DNA of 22,447 bases from a virus: positions 1-22,447 of the IMG/VR virus record IMGVR_UViG_3300017788_000193, one strand, 5' to 3'. The notes under the pieces were generated by a model. It was not told the origin of the DNA, made no database searches, and saw only the letters and a list, made by a program, of their open reading frames with translations. How positions within the stretch are numbered: the stretch's first letter is position 1; the number at the start of each line of letters is the position of its first letter. The position numbers were made by a program, and so were the translations under genes. Positions 6,599 to 12,725 of the stretch are shown here, piece by piece.

Positions 6599-6607
6599 TG
6601 CTATCAT
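6599..6607 (+). promoter_or_regulatory. Possible extended -10 promoter in the divergent gap
   Basis: TGCTATCAT fits an extended -10 element (TG-N-TATCAT, 5 of 6 matches to TATAAT). It lies 23 nt before a good ribosome binding site (AAAGGGGG) and the small gene at 6631. No convincing -35 hexamer is present. A new start here would be needed because the minus-strand oxygenase pair interrupts the plus-strand operon. Confidence 0.4.
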
Positions 6608-6630
6608 AAGAAGAGTCTAAAGGGGGCGCA

Positions 6631-6771
6631 ATGGCAACAACAGCACGAGGACTTAGATACCCTCTAGCGGCAGATACCCCTGCCGTGCATACTGATATTA
6701 AAAACCTAGCAGACGATTCAACTGCTGAGTTTGATGATTTTCAATATATGGAACTTATGAAGGCTAACTAA
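6631..6771 (+). CDS. Mini virion protein, N-terminal fibre-type motif, 46 aa
   Basis: This short gene starts at an ATG with AAAGGGGG 4 nt upstream and ends in a TAATG overlap with the next gene, so it is well supported despite its size. The protein begins MATTARGLRYPLAADTPAVH and continues TDIKNLADD. The pattern 'RGLRYPl..DtPaVh.Di.NLA.d' is one I know from the N-termini of tail-fibre and minor structural proteins of actinophages, where it is thought to be an attachment segment. Here it stands alone and is followed only by a short acidic/hydrophobic tail (FDDFQYMELMKAN). It could be a detached anchor domain that recruits the following beta-rich proteins. Confidence 0.65.
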   Translation: MATTARGLRYPLAADTPAVHTDIKNLADDSTAEFDDFQYMELMKAN

Positions 6772-7073
6772 TGGCTGTAACTCCTAAAATCTTAGCGAGA
6801 ACTGCTGCCGCAACCTCGCCTACTACTTTATATACAACTCCAGCCGCAACGACTACTATCGTTACACAAGTAACTGTCGCAAATACCTCGGGGGGTAGTG
6901 AAACTTTTACTTTATCTTTTGATGGTTTTGCCGCCTTCACTACTAAGTCAATAGCCGCAAATACAACTACGACTTTTAGTATGAAGCAAGTGTTAGTAGC
7001 AACCGATGTAATTACTGGCTCGGCTTCTTCAGCAGATATCAATTTTCATATTAGCGGAGTGGAGATAGCGTAA
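6771..7073 (+). CDS. Small beta-rich virion protein, paralogue B of three
   Basis: The start is in a TAATG overlap with the mini gene upstream, and the stop overlaps the next start in the same way. The 100-residue protein is built of TTLYTTPAATTTIVTQVTVAN, TFTLSFDG, AANTTTTFSMKQVL and ITGSASSADINFHISGVEIA. It aligns along its whole length with the products at 2959-3288 and 7073-7381. Composition is over one quarter threonine, typical of small all-beta capsid or fibre proteins. It is placed immediately before the connector genes. I infer that it is a structural component, possibly exposed; no catalytic residues are visible. Confidence 0.65.
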   Translation: MAVTPKILARTAAATSPTTLYTTPAATTTIVTQVTVANTSGGSETFTLSFDGFAAFTTKSIAANTTTTFSMKQVLVATDVITGSASSADINFHISGVEIA

Positions 7074-7381
7074 TGGCGACCTTTACTAACAAAGTCCTTC
7101 ATAGAGCAGCCGCACAAACTGGTTCCTCAACTCTTTATACTGTTCCTGCTTCAACTACCACTATCGTGAATAGCATCATTGTTCATAACGAAGGAGGCAC
7201 AACTCGTACTTACACACTCTCATTAAATAGCGTTCAGTTATTTGGTACTGTAAGCATTACTGCTAACGATACCCACCAGTACGAAATTGCCCAACCATTA
7301 CTAACTACGCAAACTATTACAGGTAATGCTTCTCATGCTGATGTTAAGTTTCATATTTGTGGCATAGAGATTGCGTCTTAA
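7073..7381 (+). CDS. Small beta-rich virion protein, paralogue C of three
   Basis: The gene is fused to the preceding one by TAATG. The 102-residue protein repeats the signature STLYTVPASTTTIVNSIIVHN, TYTLSLNS, SITANDTHQYEIAQPL and ITGNASHADVKFHICGIEIAS. It is closer to paralogue B than to A by eye, particularly in the C-terminal ADxxFHxxGxEIA block, so B and C probably arose by the most recent duplication. Its C-terminal Cys and paired His residues differ from paralogue A. Three copies of one fold in a single genome could form different positions of one ring or spike. Confidence 0.65.
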   Translation: MATFTNKVLHRAAAQTGSSTLYTVPASTTTIVNSIIVHNEGGTTRTYTLSLNSVQLFGTVSITANDTHQYEIAQPLLTTQTITGNASHADVKFHICGIEIAS

Positions 7382-7383
7382 TT

Positions 7384-7794
7384 ATGGCATTTACTTACAT
7401 TGACCCAACTTCAGGGAACAGGGATAAAATTAGATTTTTAATAGGAGATACTGATTCAACTGATTTTCATTTACATGATGCAGAAGTAACTTACCTATTT
7501 GATACTTGGGGTAATGTCTATAAAGCAGCAGCCTACGCAGCAGAAATTATTGCAGCCAAATATGCTCATAAAACAAATTATTCAAGAAGTATAGGCGATC
7601 TATCAATATCTGAATCCTATGCTACTTCTGCCCAAGAATTCCGGGAACTTGCTAAAAATCTAAGAGCACAAGAATTAGAGAAGTTTCCGCCTACTGTTAA
7701 AATAAACGCACAGGCAATTATGTCTACTGCTGATAAGACAGTAACAACCTATAATACCGATTTCTATACAGGAATGCACGACTACACAGTATAA
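7384..7794 (+). CDS. Head-tail connector protein (adaptor, HK97 gp6-like)
   Basis: I start at the ATG two bases after the preceding stop, giving 136 residues. The N-terminus reads YIDPTSGNRDKIRFLIGDTDSTDF, then DAEVTYLFDTWGNVYKAAAYAAEIIAAKYA. This is the classical beginning of HK97 gp6-like adaptor proteins, whose helical bundle docks as a ring below the portal ('RD.vR.liGDtd.......l.D.Ei...l.......a...a.e.la.kya'). The C-terminal half (EFRELAKNLRAQELEKFPP) is the third helix plus an extended tail. The gene begins the connector block and precedes the stopper and terminator genes in the standard order. Confidence 0.8.
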   Translation: MAFTYIDPTSGNRDKIRFLIGDTDSTDFHLHDAEVTYLFDTWGNVYKAAAYAAEIIAAKYAHKTNYSRSIGDLSISESYATSAQEFRELAKNLRAQELEKFPPTVKINAQAIMSTADKTVTTYNTDFYTGMHDYTV

Positions 7795-7806
7795 ACTGGG
7801 GGCATT

Positions 7807-8169
7807 ATGACCTATATTGCAGGACAGCCCAATCATTGGCTAGACGACATGACCGATACTATTACGGTCTATAAAGCAACTACTCTTAATAACTATGGCT
7901 CGAAATCAATAAGTGGCGTAGGCACCAACTTTTCTTGTCGTGTAATTTCAGATGTTGCAACTACTCGTGACGAACAAGGCAATCAAGTTGTTGAAGGAGG
8001 AACTCTTTACATACTTTCGGACGCTAATATTGAAGTTGGTGACAGATTAGATTTGCCGGGAAATAACGCAGACCCTAGAATACTTAGCGTAGATAAGGTA
8101 AGTTATAGCGCAAATGGAACTCCAGCAGTTCATCATACTAAAGTAAGGTTTGGTTCTATCGGTGGCTAA
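7807..8169 (+). CDS. Head closure / head-tail stopper protein
   Basis: The gene has a GGGGG-type ribosome binding site 4 nt before the ATG. The 120-residue protein begins with a tryptophan-containing stretch (HWLDDMTDTITVYKAT), followed by beta strands (FSCRVISDV, GTLYILSDANIEVGDRLDLPG) and ending with RILSVDKVSY...HHTKVRFG. Small beta-barrel proteins reading 'D..ti....V..G....Y.....i...D.l...g....I..V......g..hh..V..g' are head-tail stopper proteins of the SPP1 gp16 / HK97 gp7 kind. They plug the connector after DNA packaging. The position between adaptor and HK97 gp10-like gene agrees. The end overlaps the next gene by 8 nt. Confidence 0.75.
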   Translation: MTYIAGQPNHWLDDMTDTITVYKATTLNNYGSKSISGVGTNFSCRVISDVATTRDEQGNQVVEGGTLYILSDANIEVGDRLDLPGNNADPRILSVDKVSYSANGTPAVHHTKVRFGSIGG

Positions 8170-8551
8170 ATATGAAGTATCTTTAGATTCAAAAAAACTT
8201 ATGGAACTACTCGCTATTGGTGGGCCAAAGACTATTGCCACACTTGGGCAAGCACTTTACCGCGAAGGCGCAATAATATTTGAGGAAAGCCAAGATGAGG
8301 TTCCTCTTGATACAGGTAACTTGCGGGCTTCTGGAAAATTGGGACTTCCGAAGGTAGAAGGAAAAGATGTTGTTGTTGAGATTTCTTACGGAGGGGCAGC
8401 AGCAGATTACGCTGTCATTGTTCACGAAGATTTAGAGATGAACTTCCGTAATGGCAAGAAAGCGAAGTACCTAGAAGACCCACTTAAAAGGCGTATAAAG
8501 GGCATGGATGGGCGATTACTGCTTGCGGTTAGAAAGGCTATGGGTCTCTAA
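8162..8551 (+). CDS. HK97 gp10-like neck/tail protein
   Basis: I choose the GTG at 8162, which overlaps the end of the stopper gene, over the TTG at 8150, because AAGTAAGG ends only one base before the TTG. Residues 45-53 contain VPLDTGNLRAS, the hallmark of HK97 gp10-like (minor capsid/neck) proteins, preceded by a helix (ATLGQALYREGAIIFEESQDE). After it come a strand (VVVEISYGG) and the block YAVIVHEDLEMNF...KAKYLEDPL, which is also conserved ('YA..vHe......G..Kyle.pl'). The protein connects head completion with the tail. No unusual residues were noticed. Confidence 0.85.
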   Translation: MAKYEVSLDSKKLMELLAIGGPKTIATLGQALYREGAIIFEESQDEVPLDTGNLRASGKLGLPKVEGKDVVVEISYGGAAADYAVIVHEDLEMNFRNGKKAKYLEDPLKRRIKGMDGRLLLAVRKAMGL

Positions 8552-8956
8552 GTGGCAAGCGTATTAGAGGCTCTAGGGACCTATATCGACACAAATAGAG
8601 GTGACCTGACCATAGGAACTAATCTATTCCTTTCAAAGATGCCAGACACTCCAGATGTTTGCGTATGCGTATATGAATTACAAGGAACTGTTCCGCTTAT
8701 GACTTTTGGTGCTACCGCTATACAGGTAGATAGACCAAGTGTCCAAATATCTGTCAGGGCTGCGAGAGATGATTATGCGACAGCAAGAGACCTTGCCCAA
8801 GCACTAAGAACACTAGTTTCGGGCATAGTAAATGTAACCTCTTCCGGTGTGACCATACTGAGAGTTGAGCCAACAGGAAGTTTTTATCCCCTTTCTGTGG
8901 ATCAACTTGAAAGACCTCGTGTCGTGTTTAACTTGGATTGCCATGTTGGGGTATAG
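8552..8956 (+). CDS. Tail terminator protein
   Basis: The start is a GTG that follows the previous stop with no gap. The 134-residue protein has an N-terminal helix (VLEALGTYIDTNR), a strand DVCVCVYELQGTVP, and then the pattern DRPSVQISVRAARDDYATARDLAQALRTLVSG. This last pattern ('rPsvqi.vR...yd.a..la..i...L') is typical of tail terminators / minor capsid proteins that cap the tail tube at the neck. The C-terminus (RVEPTGSFYPLSVDQLERPRVVFNLDCHV) fits the final beta sheet that ends 'RP.v..nf.v.v'. Position as the last connector gene supports the call. Confidence 0.8.
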   Translation: MASVLEALGTYIDTNRGDLTIGTNLFLSKMPDTPDVCVCVYELQGTVPLMTFGATAIQVDRPSVQISVRAARDDYATARDLAQALRTLVSGIVNVTSSGVTILRVEPTGSFYPLSVDQLERPRVVFNLDCHVGV

Positions 8957-8958
8957 AC

Positions 8959-9120
8959 TTGGAGCCGTCAGAGAGTAAGAAAGACATTTACGGAAGGGGT
9001 AACAACCGTGACGAAGTCCCAAGATGTTGGAGATGTAATCGAATTCTCGCGGAATATCTCACAAGACCGTGGAAACTCAACTGCGGAAGATGTAAAGCCA
9101 CAAATCAGCAACTCGCTTAG
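8959..9120 (+). CDS. Com-like zinc-ribbon protein, 53 aa
   Basis: The start is probably the TTG at 8959, with GGGG about 7 nt upstream, just after the tail terminator stop. Residues C23-W-R-C26 and C42-G-R-C45 form two CxxC knuckles around a short loop (NRILAEYLTRPWKL). This is the pattern of the phage Mu Com zinc ribbon (RCxxCNKLL...IxCPRCK), a protein that activates translation of the Mu mom mRNA by binding it. Small Com-like ribbons with the TRPW insertion occur near structural genes of actinophages, though their job there is not established. The gene overlaps the upstream region of the next gene in another frame. RNA binding is inferred from the family. Confidence 0.7.
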   Translation: MEPSESKKDIYGRGNNRDEVPRCWRCNRILAEYLTRPWKLNCGRCKATNQQLA

Positions 9121-9169
9121 TTTAGATGCAGCAATAGATAATTTCATACCAGCCAAAAAAGGTAATGGT

Positions 9170-9370
9170 ATGACTTGTTCAGTTAAAAAAACTTTAGAAA
9201 GTTTAGAAGAACCGACAAGAAATAAGTTAATTGCTTTAATGGAAAATCCAGAAGTTCTATCTTTAGACTTAGTGAATTTATTAAAAGCACATGGATACTT
9301 CGTTAGCGCAGAAGTAATGCGACGCCATAGAAGAAGAGCAAAAGGCGGTGGTTGTTCTTGTCCAATCTAG
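9170..9370 (+). CDS. Small helix-turn-helix protein with C-terminal RRHRRR-CxC, 66 aa
   Basis: I start at the ATG at 9170, where the conserved part begins. A longer frame from a GTG at 9008 would run antiparallel in meaning to the zinc ribbon and looks non-conserved. The protein reads MTCSVKKTLESLEEPTRNKL, a helical domain (LSLDLVNLLKAHGYFVSAEVM) and RRHRRRAKGGGCSCP. This form, a helix-turn-helix in which the last helix is followed by R-R-H-R-R and CxC, is frequent in actinophages. There it is annotated as an HTH DNA-binding protein and sometimes suggested as a small terminase-like factor. Its stop overlaps the start of the metallophosphoesterase gene, so the two are probably co-translated and work together. 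Confidence 0.7.
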   Translation: MTCSVKKTLESLEEPTRNKLIALMENPEVLSLDLVNLLKAHGYFVSAEVMRRHRRRAKGGGCSCPI

Positions 9371-10566
9371 ATGAAGAAATGGACAGACTACTTAAAACTT
9401 CTAATAATCCAACCAACGAACCTAGATTAAATAAAATAGGAGCAGAGTGGCAAGCAGGAGTTATTTGGAATGGCGATGAAGGAACAATAACTACTACAGC
9501 ATTACCTTTAGAAGAAGCACCAAACTGGGACGCGATACTTAGAATATGGGGACTTGACCCAGAAAACTTCAGAGTAGTTGAACCTGTTTTATTTAATGTT
9601 TGGGGTAATCCAGATGGTGCACTTAATCGCCAATGGAAAGGTAAAGTAGTTCAAATAAAAGACGATAATAAAAAAGAAGATTTAACAAAGTTAGAAAATG
9701 AAATAAAAAAATATAAACCAAATCTTAAAACTTCTTTCACTGGTGAAGGTGCTTTAATCGTAGTTTTATCTGACTGGCAAATAGGTAAAGCAGACGGAGA
9801 TGGATTAAAAGGAACTATTGAAAGAATATTGAATGCGATAGACAAAGTAGAAGTTAGAATTAAAGAATTAGAAAAACTGAAAAGACCTATTGGCAAATTA
9901 ATCGTATTGTGGACAGGAGATTCTATAGAGGGTTGCGTAGGTCATTACGCCCAACAAACCTTTTCAGTTGAATTAGATAGGCGCGACCAAGTAAAAATTG
10001 CTAGAAGACTGTTAAGAGATGCTTTAATGAGATGGAGTAAATACTTCAATGAAGTTCAGGTATTAGCAGTAGGTGGCAATCATGGAGAAAATAGAAACAA
10101 TACAGGCAAGTCTTATACAACCCTTAATGATAATGATGATGTAGCCATAGTTGAACAGGTGGCAGAAATCCTTGAAACTAATCAAGAGGCTTTTGGGCAT
10201 ATCCAGTTTGCTATACCGAAAGATAGATTAAGTATTACAGTAGAAGTTGCTGGTTGGGTACTCGGAATTACGCATGGTCATGCAGCAAGAAGAGGTGGTC
10301 AGGGAGTAGAGCAAAAGTTAAGAAGATGGCTAGAAGGGCAGGCATTAGGTCGTCAACATGTAGGTGGAGCAGATGTATTAGTTTCAGGTCATTTTCATCA
10401 TTTTAGAATTGCCGACTGGGGTGGTTGTGTTTGGCTACAAGCACCAGCAATGGATGGCGGAAGTGATTGGTGGAAAGAAATAACTGGTGAAAAATCTGAA
10501 TCAGGTGTTTTAACATTTTGTATGTACCCTGAAATTAGAGTTACGGATATTGCATTACTTAAGTAA
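9352..10566 (+). CDS. Calcineurin-like metallophosphoesterase (putative DNA nuclease)
   Basis: This 404-residue protein starts at a TTG (9352 or 9358) within the end of the HTH gene. Metal-binding motifs appear in order: SDWQIG (D141, where D-x-H is usual and here Q replaces H), GDSIEG (D190), GGNHGE (N243-H244), THGH (307-310) and SGHFHH (347-350). This is the Mre11/calcineurin phosphoesterase order, so all main ligands are present except the first His. Residues 30-105 are a separate N-terminal region (EWQAGVIWNGDEGTITTTAL, NWDAILRIWGLDP) that I know from actinophage proteins next to RRHRR HTH genes. Together the pair could process or repair phage DNA; nuclease activity is inferred, not shown. 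Confidence 0.75.
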   Translation: MFLSNLDEEMDRLLKTSNNPTNEPRLNKIGAEWQAGVIWNGDEGTITTTALPLEEAPNWDAILRIWGLDPENFRVVEPVLFNVWGNPDGALNRQWKGKVVQIKDDNKKEDLTKLENEIKKYKPNLKTSFTGEGALIVVLSDWQIGKADGDGLKGTIERILNAIDKVEVRIKELEKLKRPIGKLIVLWTGDSIEGCVGHYAQQTFSVELDRRDQVKIARRLLRDALMRWSKYFNEVQVLAVGGNHGENRNNTGKSYTTLNDNDDVAIVEQVAEILETNQEAFGHIQFAIPKDRLSITVEVAGWVLGITHGHAARRGGQGVEQKLRRWLEGQALGRQHVGGADVLVSGHFHHFRIADWGGCVWLQAPAMDGGSDWWKEITGEKSESGVLTFCMYPEIRVTDIALLK

Positions 10567-10691
10567 GTCTAACCACAATCTTGTAGTAGTTAGTGGTAAT
10601 CTAATAATAACGAGTCCACCGAGACCCCACTACATATAGTACCCATTGAGGTCCAAGGTAGTTGGGTTGGTGTTGCCCTAAGGAGGCTTAC
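10567..10691 (+). promoter_or_regulatory. 125-bp intergenic control region with hairpin
   Basis: This is one of the longest gaps in the structural operon. TAGTGG (10591-10596) can pair with CCACTA (10627-10632), enclosing a 30-nt loop that contains the repeat element at 10611-10626. A TATAGT box at 10635-10640 could be a -10, but no -35 is evident. The gap ends with a perfect AGGAGG ribosome binding site (10681-10686). A new transcription start or an mRNA processing element for the tail genes is possible. Confidence 0.4.
10611..10626 (+). repeat. Intergenic repeat copy 1, CGAGTCCACCGAGACC
   Basis: This 16-nt element matches the copy at 12161-12176 in 15 of 16 positions. Each copy is itself two CGAGWCC units spaced 9 bases apart. 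Both copies are intergenic and upstream of tail genes. A GTAGTAG lies about 20-30 nt upstream of each. Confidence 0.6.
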
Positions 10692-10952
10692 ATGACCCAA
10701 TACCGCGCAGTAGTGGGAATTGATTACCCGCCAAATAAGCGAGTTGAAGCAGGAGAATTAGTAAGCGACCTGCCCGAAAAATCTGCTGTTTGGCTTCTTG
10801 CAAACAATATGATTGAAGAAGTAGATGGCAAAAAATCATCTAAAAAATCCGCACCAGTTGAAGTTGTAGATGAAATTAAAATCAGTGATGGCGTTGATCC
10901 AGCCGAAGCCAAAACAATAATTGAAGTGGCTGAAGAATTGAAAGGTGAATAA
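10692..10952 (+). CDS. Small tail-module protein with acidic tail, 86 aa
   Basis: The start is the ATG that follows AGGAGG by 5 nt; ten codons of upstream open frame lack a site. Residues 1-47 form a small domain (QYRAVVGIDYPPNKRVEAGE, VSDLPEKSAVWLLANNMIEEV), followed by a Lys/Ser patch and a long acidic tail. The motif 'G.dYp.nkrvEaGe.vsDlP..sa.wLl..g.i' is common in phage proteins encoded next to tail-tube genes. It resembles the 66-residue head protein at 804-1004. The function is unknown to me. It precedes the tail-tube genes and is probably made in similar amounts. Confidence 0.65.
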   Translation: MTQYRAVVGIDYPPNKRVEAGELVSDLPEKSAVWLLANNMIEEVDGKKSSKKSAPVEVVDEIKISDGVDPAEAKTIIEVAEELKGE

Positions 10953-10954
10953 CT

Positions 10955-11710
10955 ATGCCTACTTTCAGACATGGTAAAGGGGCTGTTGTCCTAAGTAATC
11001 AATTTGATTTGTCTGGGTATCTAAACAGTGTTACCACATCTAATGCTATAGAAATACCTGAAACAACTACATTTGGTTCAACTGATCGGTCATACATTAC
11101 AGGACACACAGATGGTTCTATAAGTTTTGAAGGTTTATTTGATGGAACAACTAATGGAGTAACTGTCGGCGCAACCGCCGATGGTATAGATAAAATTCTT
11201 TCCGATGCGTTAGGTTCAGACACAGCCCGAGTCATGTCGGTTACTGGAGATGGAGCAACGATTGGAAGGAGAGCGGTATTGGTTAATGCTAAAAGTACTT
11301 CTTATGAAGTTGCTTCACCATTGACTGATGTCGTAGCAATTTCAGGCGAAGCAGTTGCCGACTCTGGTTTAGATTATGGTGTTTGGTTAGCAGGAAATGC
11401 TTCTGTATCAACCACCTTAAACGCAACCTCGGTAGACAATGCTGCTAGTTCAGCAAATGGTGGGGTGGCACATTTACATGTAACTGCGAACACTCGCAAT
11501 GGGACTACCGTAGCGAAGATCCAAAGTTCAGCCGATAACTCAACATTTGCAGACCTTGTCACCTTCACAACAATTTCAACCACCACAGTTACTTCAGAAA
11601 GAGTAGTTGTTGCGGCTGGAACTTCTGTACCTCGTTATTTAAGAGCGCAAGTAACTCCAGCAGGAAGTACTGGCGCCTTAACTGTATCTATCGCATTCTC
11701 AAGGAGATAA
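10955..11710 (+). CDS. Major tail tube protein, long form (251 aa)
   Basis: The gene follows the small gene by 2 nt. The N-terminus MPTFRHGKGAV and residues 20-70 (LNSVTTSNAIEIPETTTFGSTDRSYITGHTDGSISFEGLFDG) match the paralogue at 11714-12130. Both fit the tail-tube / gpV-like fold, in which this region forms the ring interface. Residues 130-251 are an extra beta domain (VAHLHVTANTRNGTTVAKIQ, ADLVTFTTISTTTVTSERVV, VPRYLRAQV...LTVSIAFSR) like those attached to tail-tube proteins of many actinophages, which project from the tail surface. I assign it as a tube subunit, possibly the decorated form. Which of the two paralogues is the main tube protein cannot be decided here. Confidence 0.75.
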   Translation: MPTFRHGKGAVVLSNQFDLSGYLNSVTTSNAIEIPETTTFGSTDRSYITGHTDGSISFEGLFDGTTNGVTVGATADGIDKILSDALGSDTARVMSVTGDGATIGRRAVLVNAKSTSYEVASPLTDVVAISGEAVADSGLDYGVWLAGNASVSTTLNATSVDNAASSANGGVAHLHVTANTRNGTTVAKIQSSADNSTFADLVTFTTISTTTVTSERVVVAAGTSVPRYLRAQVTPAGSTGALTVSIAFSRR

Positions 11711-11713
11711 AAA

Positions 11714-12130
11714 ATGCCAACATTTAGACATGGTAAATCTGCTGTATTCAAAGTAGACAATTCAGCAGGTACTCTTACCGATATCAGTAATACACTTAAT
11801 TCAGTTTCATTTCCACGAGAGGCAGAAGTTTTAGAAACTACCTCTTTTGGCTCATCAGATAGAACCTATATTGTCGGATTCAAAAACGGCACATTCAGTA
11901 TTGAAGGTTCATTTGATGCGACTGTTGATGCTCACTTATCAGGAATCCTTGGTCAAGACGCTACTGTGTCTTTTGAACATGGACCTGAAGGTTCTACATC
12001 AACTTTCACTAAGTACACAGGTGAGTGCATTATGACCGCATATGAAACATCTGTCGGAGTAGATGACGTAGTTTCTTACTCAGCAGAGTTTCAAATCAGT
12101 GGCGCTGTAACTCGCGGTACTTACGCATAA
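11714..12130 (+). CDS. Major tail tube protein, short paralogue (138 aa)
   Basis: The gene lies 3 nt after its paralogue. It shares the exact start MPTFRHGK and the blocks LNSVSFPREAEVLETTSFGSSDRTYIVGF, then GTFSIEGSFDATVD. It lacks the C-terminal extra domain and ends with a full tube-like beta sheet (STFTKYTGECIMTAYETSVG, VVSYSAEFQISGAVTRG). 'EC.v..ye....vddvv.ysaefq.sG.v.r' is the usual ending of siphoviral tube proteins. This copy is complete and compact, so it is the more likely main tube subunit. It is immediately upstream of the chaperone genes, the classical position. Confidence 0.8.
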   Translation: MPTFRHGKSAVFKVDNSAGTLTDISNTLNSVSFPREAEVLETTSFGSSDRTYIVGFKNGTFSIEGSFDATVDAHLSGILGQDATVSFEHGPEGSTSTFTKYTGECIMTAYETSVGVDDVVSYSAEFQISGAVTRGTYA

Positions 12131-12160
12131 CAATCAAAATAGTAGTAGAATCCCGCTGAC

Positions 12161-12176
12161 CGAGTCCAACGAGACC
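12161..12176 (+). repeat. Intergenic repeat copy 2, CGAGTCCAACGAGACC
   Basis: This is the second copy of the 16-nt element at 10611-10626, differing in one base. It ends 4 nt before AAGGAG of the tail assembly chaperone gene. It could therefore influence translation or transcript processing there. Confidence 0.6.
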
Positions 12177-12189
12177 AAAAGGAGAAATC

Positions 12190-12573
12190 GTGTCCATTAG
12201 AGACCAAATCTTATCCGCTCAGGATATTCCATCAGAAATGGTGGACGTACCAGAGTGGGGTGTTAAAGTAGAAGTTCGTGGTATGACTGGAGCAGAGCGC
12301 ACTCGTATCATGGATTTAGCAATAGATAACAAAGGTGGAGTTAATCTACAATTTGTTTATCCTGAAATAGTAATTGCGACCTCTTTTGATATTGAAAAAG
12401 GGGAACAAATCTTTAAGCCAGCAGACCGAGATGCTTTATTAGCCAAAGCCGCAACAGCATTAGACCGCTTAGCAGCAGTTGGTATGAGGTTATCGGGATT
12501 CACCCAAGAAAGCGCCGATGAGGTGGGAAAAGATTCCTCCGTAACGGCTATAGAAGATTCGTCTTCGAACTAG
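12190..12573 (+). CDS. Tail assembly chaperone, unshifted product (gpG-like)
   Basis: The GTG start has AAGGAGAAATC immediately before it. The 127-residue protein begins MSIRDQILSAQDIPSEMVDV, followed by PEWGVKVEVRGMTGAERTRI, which is a typical opening of chaperones that coat the tape measure ('D....e.v.vPeWG..v.vr.ltg.eR'). It also has FEIAT-like and 'D...L..a...ld.l...i..lSG' features. It ends in an acidic Ser-rich tail after the slip site. Most ribosomes are expected to make this form. Position between tube protein and tape measure is invariant among siphoviruses and supports the call strongly. Confidence 0.85.
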   Translation: MSIRDQILSAQDIPSEMVDVPEWGVKVEVRGMTGAERTRIMDLAIDNKGGVNLQFVYPEIVIATSFDIEKGEQIFKPADRDALLAKAATALDRLAAVGMRLSGFTQESADEVGKDSSVTAIEDSSSN

Positions 12574-12719
12574 CAGAACGCCTTGGTCGAACTGTCGAAG
12601 AACTTCTATACGGCAGTTCAACCTATAAGGCTATTTCCGCTTATGAATTATCAGAGTGGGAAGCGTTAGAGCGGTTGCGGATATGGGAGCAAGAACAAGC
12701 AGCTAAAAAAAGAAGGTGA
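12190..12719 (+). CDS. Tail assembly chaperone, -1 frameshift product (gpGT-like)
   Basis: A -1 shift at 12525-12531 joins 114 codons of the first frame to 62 codons of the second (from base 12531 to the TGA at 12717-12719), giving about 176 residues. The second part reads FVFELAERLGRTVEELLYGS, then YELSEWEALERLRIWEQEQA. This is the standard C-terminal gpT-like helix motif ('ELaerLg.tv.eLl..mt..El.eW.Ayyr'). No start codon or ribosome binding site of its own is needed. The fused form is thought to recruit the tube protein to the tape measure. The frame ends 6 nt before the tape measure start. Confidence 0.85.
12525..12531 (+). promoter_or_regulatory. Programmed -1 ribosomal frameshift site, G GGA AAA
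   Basis: In the zero frame the codons read GTG GGA AAA GAT, which gives the X XXY YYZ heptamer G GGA AAA. Slipping by -1 opens the gpT-like frame, and the zero frame stops 42 nt downstream of the heptamer. It is of the same type as the lambda G/GT slip site (G GGA AAG). Confidence 0.85.
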
Positions 12720-12725
12720 ATATAA

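Noticed and set aside
8938-8958. Upstream TTG start (8938) for the zinc-ribbon gene
   Set aside because: It would overlap the end of the tail terminator gene and has no ribosome binding site; the TTG at 8959 is placed correctly behind GGGG.
9008-9370. A 120-residue frame starting at GTG 9008, with the HTH protein as its C-terminal half
   Set aside because: Its first 54 residues overlap the zinc-ribbon gene in another frame and show no recognisable pattern, whereas the conserved part begins at the ATG at 9170. I cannot exclude the longer form.
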